NCBI GenBank assembly: GCA_913056375.1
Contig: CAJXNF010000162.1
Coordinates: 1-6,627 of the forward strand
Source: an uncultured Pseudomonadota bacterium
GTDB lineage: Bacteria; SAR324; NAC60-12
Length of the DNA stretch: 6,627 bases
Direction of reading: 5' to 3'
Shown here: positions 1-4,693 of the stretch, piece after piece
How the letters are laid out: the number at the start of each line of letters is the position of its first letter
Numbering within the stretch: position 1 is the first letter of the stretch
Translations under genes and position numbers: made by a program
The notes under the pieces: generated by a model
Seen by the model: the letters and a program-made list of their open reading frames with translations, nothing else
Database searches by the model: none
What the model was told of the DNA's origin: nothing

Positions 1-673
1 ACCAGAAACCAACCTGCGGCCAATTCCACAAATTCGATTGGGTAGCCTTGCGCAGGATCATTTGATCCTGTTAACAAATCCGATGTTCCTAACGTTCATG
101 CTTGCTTCCTCATTTTGCGTTGGAATTTTTTTCACGATGATTGGATTTGTTCCATTTGAATATCAGAGAATTGGTGTCGACAACACAGAAATTGGTTTTT
201 GGTTTGTGTTGATTCCATGTGGATACACCTTGGGGAATTTGATTACAAAAAACTTTGTTCACCGTATTGGAATCGAGAGGATGTCGCAGATTGGTGGCTT
301 GATTTCGATCATAGCAACCAGTGCATTGCTGCTGCCAAGTTTTTTGGGTTGGTACCATCCTGCTTTGATTGCGATTCCTTGCTTCTTATTTGGTTTCGCA
401 TCAGGTTTTGTAATCGCTAATGCGACCATGGGTGCGATTGCAGCGGCAGGAAAGCTGGGAGGAAGTGCATCAGGAATTGTTGGCGCGGGCCAAATGGGTT
501 TTGGCATCTTCGGAGGGTCATTGGTGGTCAGCGTCGGAGGTTATGAGCATTTTGAGAGTGGAGTGCTGATCCTAATTGGATTGGCAGCCCTTTCCACGCT
601 ATCGTCAACGTTGGCCCAGCACTTTAGTAAAACTCTGCCGTTGGTAGAGCCTGTGGAACCGGAAGCGTCCTGA
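1..673 (+). CDS. MFS drug-exporter-like protein, Bcr/CflA type, C-terminal part (5' end outside window)
   Basis: The reading frame is open from base 2 to the TGA at 671-673, giving 223 residues with no start needed inside the window, so the gene is cut by the left edge. The first residues, PETNLRP, match the segment that follows TM6 in Bcr/CflA-type drug:proton antiporters. After them come about six hydrophobic segments, consistent with TM7-TM12. The glycine-rich stretch GGSASGIVGAGQMGFGIFGG matches the conserved helix of this family (Bcr proteins have a similar A-G-x-A-S-A-x-x-G-x-x-Q pattern). The tail is short, polar and proline/glutamate-rich, ending PVEPEAS. By family, the protein sits in the inner membrane and exports small molecules using the proton gradient; the substrate cannot be read. 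Parts of the first 400 bases look more A+T-rich than the genes to the right, while the later part does not. A TTG at 38 is in frame but has no support as the true start. Confidence 0.85.
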   Translation, partial: PETNLRPIPQIRLGSLAQDHLILLTNPMFLTFMLASSFCVGIFFTMIGFVPFEYQRIGVDNTEIGFWFVLIPCGYTLGNLITKNFVHRIGIERMSQIGGLISIIATSALLLPSFLGWYHPALIAIPCFLFGFASGFVIANATMGAIAAAGKLGGSASGIVGAGQMGFGIFGGSLVVSVGGYEHFESGVLILIGLAALSTLSSTLAQHFSKTLPLVEPVEPEAS

Positions 674-693
674 GATACGCAGTAGAAGAGGGG

Positions 694-719
694 CTGAGAG
701 TGCGGAAAGATCCTCTCAG
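694..719. repeat. Inverted repeat, 7-bp perfect stem
   Basis: CTGAGAG at 694-700 pairs with CTCTCAG at 713-719 across a 12-base loop, 20 bases after the MFS stop codon. It could fold at the 3' end of the MFS transcript. A 7-bp stem with a short loop is expected a few times in a window this size by chance, so on its own it is weak. Its interest comes from the second, longer stem only 3 bases further on. Confidence 0.4.
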
Positions 720-721
720 TT

Positions 722-756
722 GGGAAGTGGAAAAGATGAGTAGAAAACCACTTCCC
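722..756. repeat. Inverted repeat, 9-bp perfect stem
   Basis: GGGAAGTGG at 722-730 pairs perfectly with CCACTTCCC at 748-756 across a 17-base A-rich loop. There is no T-run after it on either strand, so it is not a standard terminator. It may instead be an mRNA 3'-end stabiliser. The left arm contains GGAAG, which would be the Shine-Dalgarno of the possible small ORF starting at ATG 736, and that ATG lies in the loop. Confidence 0.5.
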
Positions 757-897
757 TGGAGGATACCACCCAAACCCCGGATCAAATGGGCCAGATGGAT
801 TGTCGGACAAGATGAGACCGATTCAGCTTTGGCGCTGCGGTATTGCCTTATCGCTTGGGTCCCACTGAAATCCAGTATAATCAGGACTTCGCTTTAA
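736..897 (+). CDS. Possible 53-residue small protein, unrecognised
   Basis: ATG 736 is preceded by GGAAG at 723-727, eight bases away, and the frame runs to TAA 895-897. The predicted peptide begins MSRKPLPWRIPPKPRIKWA. It is basic and rich in proline and tryptophan in its first half, with four tryptophans in all, and more hydrophobic near the end (LRYCLIAWVP). I recognise no family. A GTG at 700 would extend it by 12 residues. In its favour are the ribosome site and the unusual composition; against it are its short length, the stem-loop that overlaps its start, and the absence of any visible partner. It may be a chance ORF. Confidence 0.2.
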   Translation: MSRKPLPWRIPPKPRIKWARWIVGQDETDSALALRYCLIAWVPLKSSIIRTSL

Positions 898-932
898 AAA
901 ATTGATGGAAGTCAAAAAACTAAAATATTTGC

Positions 933-2243
933 TCAAATTTGGGCCAGCATGCGTTTTTCCAAATTAGGATAGCACATCCCCAAGGTTACACCACGGGCGA
1001 TCAGGGATATCAGCAAGGCTGTCCACAACCCGAACAAGTCGAAGATCGGTACCAAGCAGATCAAAGCGATTCCATAGACCAGTAGGCTGATAGCCATCAT
1101 GTTGCGCATGTCTCTGGTTTGTGTCGCACCAATGAAGATCCCATCCAGCATCCAAGATCCCACCCCGAAAATTGGCATGAGCAAGAGAAACGGAAGGTAC
1201 TTGACTGCGGTCTGCCTTACTTCCTCAGACTTGCTGAGCAACTCGATCGTCCAATGCCCAAACAAGGCAATCGCTAGTGTCAGTAATAATGCGACTCCTA
1301 CGGCCCAGTAACTTGACATCAACACACTCTGACGTAACCCCAACCGACTTCGTGCACCAATCGCCTGGCCAACCAAGGTCTCGGCAGCAAAGGCAAACCC
1401 GTCCAAGGCAAAAGCTGTAACCATCAGGAACTGCTCCAGTACATGGGTGGCAGCCAACTCAACCTCGCCAAAATCAGCAGCAACAAACAGGAAAGAGACA
1501 AAGATGCACTGCAGCATCAAGGTTCGTAGCAGGATATCCCGATTGACATTCACCATGCGCAGCACTAGGTGTCGATCAAACACCCTTGACCAATTGCACC
1601 AGTCCCTTCCCCGCCAGATGTCTCGACAAAGCAGCAACCCTAGTAGTAACCCACTGATCTCGGCGAGAAAACTGGCCCAGGCAACCCCCTGCACTCCCCA
1701 GCCTAGGCCCATCACAAACCAAAGATCCAACAAGATGTTGAGCCCATTCATCCAGAGTTGTAGCAACAACACCGAGCGCGTGCGTTCCTGGGCAATCAAC
1801 CAGCCGTTCAGTCCATAGAGAGCTATTGCCGCAGGAGCACTGAGTACCCGAATCTGCATGTACAATCGTGCTTGGGACTCCACCGCCTCCGTAGCAGGAG
1901 AGACATGGAAGGCAAGCCAGAACAGAGGGATCTGTAAAGCAATGATCACTAGCCCACCGGCTCCACCAAGCAATAGTACTCTGGTCAGAATCGCGGTCAC
2001 CTCGGCACTGTCCCGGGCGCCAAAGGCTTGGGAAGCCAGGCCCGTGGTACCCATTCTCAAAAAACCAAAAAACCAGTAAGTTGTACTCAGGATCAAGCCT
2101 CCCATCCCTACAGCAGCAATTGGGACGGGAGAATCGATTTGCCCGACTACTCCGGTATCCACCAAACTGAGTAAAGGTACGGTGATATTGGCTAGAACGA
2201 TGGGGATGGCGATGTTGAGAATCCGCCGATGAGTAATCTGCAT
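933..2243 (-). CDS. dinF: MATE family multidrug/cation exporter, DinF type
   Basis: This is a complete 436-residue inner-membrane protein with about 12 hydrophobic segments, the usual length for the family. DinF-type marks are clear. TM1 carries PLLSLVDTGVVGQ with the conserved acidic residue D29, a proton/cation site in characterised prokaryotic MATE proteins. FLRMGTTGLASQAFGA (61-76) ends the TM2 region, and its counterpart in the second half is LDGFAFAAETLVGQAIGA (280-297). The segments LSAPAAIALYGLNGWLI (134-150) and NILLDLWFVMGLGWGVQG (169-186) match E. coli DinF closely as I remember it. By family, it exports organic cations or other toxic compounds in exchange for H+ or Na+; the substrate is unknown. 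The start is ATG 2243; no good Shine-Dalgarno lies close by, the nearest GGAG being about 18 bases upstream. The gene is divergent from the osmC-like gene. I found no CTG-N10-CAG SOS box upstream, so damage induction as in E. coli is not supported. Confidence 0.9.
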   Translation of the reverse strand: MQITHRRILNIAIPIVLANITVPLLSLVDTGVVGQIDSPVPIAAVGMGGLILSTTYWFFGFLRMGTTGLASQAFGARDSAEVTAILTRVLLLGGAGGLVIIALQIPLFWLAFHVSPATEAVESQARLYMQIRVLSAPAAIALYGLNGWLIAQERTRSVLLLQLWMNGLNILLDLWFVMGLGWGVQGVAWASFLAEISGLLLGLLLCRDIWRGRDWCNWSRVFDRHLVLRMVNVNRDILLRTLMLQCIFVSFLFVAADFGEVELAATHVLEQFLMVTAFALDGFAFAAETLVGQAIGARSRLGLRQSVLMSSYWAVGVALLLTLAIALFGHWTIELLSKSEEVRQTAVKYLPFLLLMPIFGVGSWMLDGIFIGATQTRDMRNMMAISLLVYGIALICLVPIFDLFGLWTALLISLIARGVTLGMCYPNLEKRMLAQI

Positions 2244-2298
2244 CCGTGCTTACTGAAGGATCTCCAAATGGAGTGGGATTGAATTGTCTCTTTCTATG

Positions 2299-2326
2299 AT
2301 TACAGCGATTGCTGGACTTGCAGCAA
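2299..2326 (-). promoter_or_regulatory. Possible sigma-70 promoter for the MATE gene
   Basis: Read on the minus strand, TTGCTG (2326-2321) is followed after 16 bases by TGTAAT (2304-2299). The -10 box matches the consensus at five of six bases and the -35 box at about three. It lies 56 bases or more upstream of the MATE start, in the only gap where its promoter could be. It is plausible but not strong. Confidence 0.35.
2309..2326. promoter_or_regulatory. Operator-like dyad between the divergent MATE and osmC-like genes
   Basis: TTGCTG (2309-2314) and CAGCAA (2321-2326) form a perfect 6-bp dyad with a 6-base spacer near the middle of the 144-base divergent gap. The right arm coincides with the candidate -35 box of the MATE promoter, so a bound protein there could affect transcription. 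The left arm could act as a weak -35 for osmC with TACAAA at 2333-2338. I recognise no specific regulator consensus, and a dyad this size can arise by chance. Confidence 0.25.
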
Positions 2327-2387
2327 AAATCCTACAAAATTACTTATCCGCTTTTGTTGAAACTGCTTTCTGAACTGGAGAATTGAG

Positions 2388-2828
2388 ATGATCGTCGATA
2401 CTACTTGGCTGCAACAGAGAAAATTTGTTTCTACCTGCCCATCTGGCTTCAAACTGGAAATGGATGCCACAGAGAAGTACGGTGGTCGTGGAGAAGGTCT
2501 CACCCCAATGGAGTTACTGCTGGCAGGTGTTGCAGGATGTATTGGGATCGACGTAACGATGATTCTTAACCGTTACCTCAATCAGATCAAGAAACTGCAC
2601 ATCCGCACTGAGGGAGTACGTTGCGAGGAATTACCCACCAAGTTCACCCAAATCCAGGTAACCTTTGATGTTGAAGGAGAGATTGACGCTCCTCGAGTCT
2701 GGCGAGCCATTCGTTTGGGCCACCAAAAATACTGTGCGGTGTCTGCTTCACTAAATGCCGAAATGCAACATTTTCTGATCCTAAACGGGGAGACTGTCCC
2801 TGAGCCTTCTGAAGAGCACAGTTCCTGA
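2388..2828 (+). CDS. OsmC/Ohr-family protein, YhfA-like
   Basis: The 146-residue product has the two family cysteines in their usual settings: C51 in LLAGVAGCIGIDVTMIL (44-60) and C116 in KYCAVSASL (114-122). These match the OsmC patterns P-x-E-L-L-x-A-x-G-x-C and C-P-V-S-x-x-L, with alanine replacing the usual proline after the second cysteine. The residues before C51 (GLTPMELLL) carry the usual glutamate, E42. OsmC/Ohr proteins use this cysteine pair to reduce organic hydroperoxides in the cytoplasm. The length and sequence are closer to the less-studied YhfA-type branch than to classical Ohr, so activity and substrate are inferred. ATG 2388 has GGAG at 2377-2380, seven bases upstream, a good site. 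It is the first gene of a likely run with the pentapeptide gene 75 bases downstream and ugpE, and is divergent from the MATE gene. Confidence 0.85.
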   Translation: MIVDTTWLQQRKFVSTCPSGFKLEMDATEKYGGRGEGLTPMELLLAGVAGCIGIDVTMILNRYLNQIKKLHIRTEGVRCEELPTKFTQIQVTFDVEGEIDAPRVWRAIRLGHQKYCAVSASLNAEMQHFLILNGETVPEPSEEHSS

Positions 2829-2903
2829 GCAAGGCAGCCTGACCCGAATCATAGATTGCTTGATAGAAAATGTGCCTTTCATCCAACTAACCCAAGGGAA
2901 AGC

Positions 2904-3290
2904 ATGGCCAATGCAGAAGATCTGAAAAAACTCACTAAATCCACAGCGTGTCCCAATGGGGATTTGACTCATGCCAACCTACGTGGAGTTGATTTGAAGG
3001 GTGCTCAGCTTGGTGGCGCTAACTTGATGCGAGCTGACTTGGCTGAGAGCATTTTGGCGGAAGCAGACCTACGCGGAGCCAATCTCGCAGGGGCCAATCT
3101 TCGAGGAACCAATCTCGAGTGGGCTGATCTAAGAGGTTCAGATCTTGACGGAGCAGACTTCACTGATGCCAATTTGCGCGGAACCTTTCTGGGAGGAGCC
3201 CGCATCTGCAATACTACGATGCCCGATGGGCGTATTAAGTTCACTGGGTGCTCAAAGCGGCCCTTCCTCGAAGAGGATACAACAGAGTGA
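2904..3290 (+). CDS. Pentapeptide repeat protein (17 repeats)
   Basis: I place the start at ATG 2904, with GGGA at 2896-2899 just upstream; a TTG at 2856 is in frame but has no such support. The 128-residue product has a short head ending CPNGDL, then A-(D/N)-L-x-x repeats in strict five-residue register. The central leucines fall at residues 21, 26, 31 and so on to 96, with F at 86 and I at 101: 17 repeats with no break. At four repeats per turn this predicts a right-handed quadrilateral beta-helix of about four turns. The end of the repeat, ICNTTMPDG (101-109), and the CPxGDL head are features I recall from other pentapeptide proteins, notably cyanobacterial ones. There is no signal peptide or membrane segment, so it is probably cytoplasmic. 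The function is unknown. It lacks visible Qnr/MfpA-specific traits, so DNA-gyrase protection should not be assumed. Its stop overlaps the start of ugpE. Confidence 0.88.
   Translation: MANAEDLKKLTKSTACPNGDLTHANLRGVDLKGAQLGGANLMRADLAESILAEADLRGANLAGANLRGTNLEWADLRGSDLDGADFTDANLRGTFLGGARICNTTMPDGRIKFTGCSKRPFLEEDTTE
3273..3277 (+). promoter_or_regulatory. Ribosome binding site that sets the ugpE start
   Basis: GAGGA lies nine bases before GTG 3287, inside the last codons of the pentapeptide gene. It supports the GTG, which overlaps the TGA of that gene as GTGA, over the upstream in-frame GTG at 3248 and the downstream ATG at 3317, neither of which has a site this good. The arrangement suggests translational coupling. 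Confidence 0.7.
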
Positions 3291-4141
3291 GCAACGCTCG
3301 CTCTCCAGCAATACTGATGCACCGGTGCTACAAGCAACTTCAGCCAGGACGTCATCTGATTTTGCTGGTGGGAGTACTACTGCTGGTACTACCGATCTGG
3401 TTAGTATTCACAACCTCCACCCATTCTTCCAGAACCCTCGCCGAAGAAGGAATCCAGTGGTGGATTGGTGAGCAGTTTCTGGAGAACTATGCTGCCTTGT
3501 GGTGGCAGGAGAGCGGCTTTCGTCGACAGGTAACTGTGCCAGGAATGCTGCTCAACAGCGCCATTCTTGGGCTTGGCTTCATGGTCGGCTCGCTGATCAT
3601 CTCCATGACTGCTGCCTATGCCATTGTTTTCTTCCGTTTCCCCTTCGGTAGTTTCTGCTTTTGGATGATTTTCATCACTTTGCTCTTTCCCTTGGAGGCT
3701 CGAATCATACCTTCCTATCAGGTCGTGGCTCGGCTAAACATGTTGGATTCCTACAGTGGCCTGATTCTCCCCATGATCTCTTCAGCTACGGGAACATTCT
3801 TTTTTCGTCAATTCTATCGGTCTATTCCGGATGAGCTGCTGGAAGCTGCCAAGCTTGATGGTTCTGGCCCCTGGCGTTTCTTTGTTGATATCCTGTTACC
3901 CCTGTCCAAGACGATGATTGCAGCTCTAGCGCTGATTTTGTTTGTGGTGGGTTGGAATCAGTACCTTTGGCCCCTGATGATCACAACCAGTGAAAACTTC
4001 ACTACCCTGATGCTCGGTATTCGGACGGCACGTGGGTACCAGGGATTTGCCATCGCGATTCTGGCGCTTCTTCCACCTTTGCTAGTAGTCATCTTCTTTC
4101 AAAGACGATTTGTCAAAGGATTGCTCGAGGTCTATAAGTGA
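3287..4141 (+). CDS. ugpE: ABC transporter permease, UgpE type (glycerol-3-phosphate uptake family)
   Basis: The product is 284 residues from the GTG start, near the 281 of E. coli UgpE. Six membrane segments are visible, roughly at 22-43, 88-111, 120-137, 155-173, 207-228 and 253-272. The EAA loop that contacts the ATPase is intact: E186-A-A, G192 and LLP at 203-205. Stretches such as FWMIFITLLFPLEARI (125-140), MLDSYSGLILP (152-162) and GWNQYLWPL (222-230) agree closely with E. coli UgpE as I remember it. UgpE pairs with UgpA to form the inner-membrane channel that imports sn-glycerol-3-phosphate or its diesters, delivered by UgpB and powered by UgpC. None of those partners is in the window. 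Instead the gene is coupled to a pentapeptide gene upstream and followed by a promoter. The segment before the last helix seems about seven residues shorter than in E. coli. The substrate may therefore differ; the family call is firm. Confidence 0.88.
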   Translation: MSNARSPAILMHRCYKQLQPGRHLILLVGVLLLVLPIWLVFTTSTHSSRTLAEEGIQWWIGEQFLENYAALWWQESGFRRQVTVPGMLLNSAILGLGFMVGSLIISMTAAYAIVFFRFPFGSFCFWMIFITLLFPLEARIIPSYQVVARLNMLDSYSGLILPMISSATGTFFFRQFYRSIPDELLEAAKLDGSGPWRFFVDILLPLSKTMIAALALILFVVGWNQYLWPLMITTSENFTTLMLGIRTARGYQGFAIAILALLPPLLVVIFFQRRFVKGLLEVYK

Positions 4142-4143
4142 CG

Positions 4144-4179
4144 AAAAATTTGGTTAAAGCGAGGTCGGTCAAAAATTTG
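4144..4179. repeat. Pair of 9-bp A/T-rich direct repeats upstream of a promoter
   Basis: AAAAATTTG occurs at 4144-4152 and again at 4171-4179, 27 bases apart. The second copy ends 11 bases before the candidate -35 box at 4190, where an UP element would lie. A further dyad, ATTTGT (4175-4180) and ACAAAT (4193-4198), overlaps that -35. Both could be regulatory, or just the result of local A/T richness. Confidence 0.35.
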
Positions 4180-4189
4180 TCACATGATA

Positions 4190-4218
4190 TTTACAAATAA
4201 TTGCATTCTGAGTATATT
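4190..4218 (+). promoter_or_regulatory. Sigma-70-like promoter for the 4256 gene and sdaA
   Basis: TTTACA (4190-4195) and TATATT (4213-4218) are separated by exactly 17 bases, each matching the consensus at five of six positions. Transcription would start near 4225, giving a leader of about 30 bases before ATG 4256. This is the best promoter seen in the window. It lies in the gap after ugpE, so the 4256 gene and sdaA probably form their own unit rather than the end of the osmC-ugpE run. Confidence 0.6.
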
Positions 4219-4255
4219 TGGGAGCATTTTTGATCACGCTTACTGTAGGTAAGGA

Positions 4256-4663
4256 ATGTCTGACTCACCCAATCCCCTAGAATCTGCGGAAAATTCTGAC
4301 CCAGAAAAGCGTAGCGGGAATAATCGACGACAGTTGTCCGACCGTCGTATTCAACATCAGGATCGTAGAGGAGAAGAGCGCAGAGTTGGTCCTCGAAGAG
4401 AGAATGACCAGAGTTCTGAATCTGAGACGGAAGAGACGTTTACAGGGCCCGATTGGATGATGGAGGCCCTTCAGGAAGCAGAAAAACGTCAGGCAGAAAT
4501 GCCGGCGATGGCTCCTCCTCCAGTGGAGATTCCAAAAGAGGGAGAATCCCGTAAGGACATCATGACGGTTGAGGATGATGAAACCTTTCGCCGTCGCAAT
4601 CTGATCCTGATTGCCTTCATTCTGGTCCTGATTGTTGCGTTGCTTTCTGTGATTTTTTACTGA
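4256..4663 (+). CDS. Tail-anchored, arginine-doublet protein of unknown function
   Basis: I do not recognise this 135-residue protein. It has three parts. Residues 1-60 are polar and probably disordered, with five arginine doublets at 24-25, 30-31, 37-38, 42-43 and 47-48, mostly preceded by D or E (SDRR, QDRR, EERR). Residues 61-112 are acidic, with a proline run near 86-93. Residues 112-114 are RRR, followed by one membrane helix (about 115-134) that ends at the last residue, Y135. This predicts a tail-anchored inner-membrane protein with its body in the cytoplasm. ATG 4256 is the only good start: a stop codon, TAA, lies at 4250-4252 in the same frame. AAGGA directly touches the ATG, and the better-placed AGG is at 4246-4248. 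sdaA begins 30 bases after the stop, and a promoter lies upstream, so the two are likely co-transcribed. A role as an adaptor or nucleic-acid or lipid contact is only a guess. Confidence 0.75.
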   Translation: MSDSPNPLESAENSDPEKRSGNNRRQLSDRRIQHQDRRGEERRVGPRRENDQSSESETEETFTGPDWMMEALQEAEKRQAEMPAMAPPPVEIPKEGESRKDIMTVEDDETFRRRNLILIAFILVLIVALLSVIFY

Positions 4664-4693
4664 CGGAGACCCTTCTTTCCTGGCTTACTCTCT

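Larger units (their letters stand above)
674..932. other. Convergent intergenic gap between two exporter genes
   Basis: This 259-base stretch separates the 3' end of the MFS gene from the 3' end of the minus-strand MATE gene. It holds two perfect inverted repeats (694-719 and 722-756), a possible 53-residue ORF (736-897), and a weaker repeat GACTTC/GAAGTC at 885-890 and 908-913. No hairpin is followed by a T-run on either strand, so I cannot name an intrinsic terminator. No tRNA-like fold was recognised. Confidence 0.6.

Noticed and set aside
691..730. Possible TPP riboswitch: GGGGCTGAGAG followed by GGGAAGTGG resembles pieces of the thi-box.
   Set aside because: The conserved CCTGAT core and the second stem are missing, the position is after a stop codon, and no thiamine gene follows.
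876..881. Perfect TATAAT on the plus strand in the convergent gap.
   Set aside because: No acceptable -35 at 16-18 bases, and it would only transcribe antisense to the MATE gene.
2262..2273. Dyad CTCCAAATGGAG in the leader of the MATE gene.
   Set aside because: Only a 4-bp stem with a four-base loop is possible in RNA. It is too short to claim as a structure or operator.
2244..2387. SOS box expected for a dinF gene.
   Set aside because: No CTG-N10-CAG or GAAC-N4-GTTC was found in the divergent gap. The CTG...CAG at 2312-2323 has only six bases between.
3005..3355. Long minus-strand ORF opposite the pentapeptide gene, rich in S, A, P, R and L.
   Set aside because: It is the complement of the five-residue repeat, whose regular codons remove stops from the other strand. 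The plus-strand repeat pattern is clearly the real coding frame.
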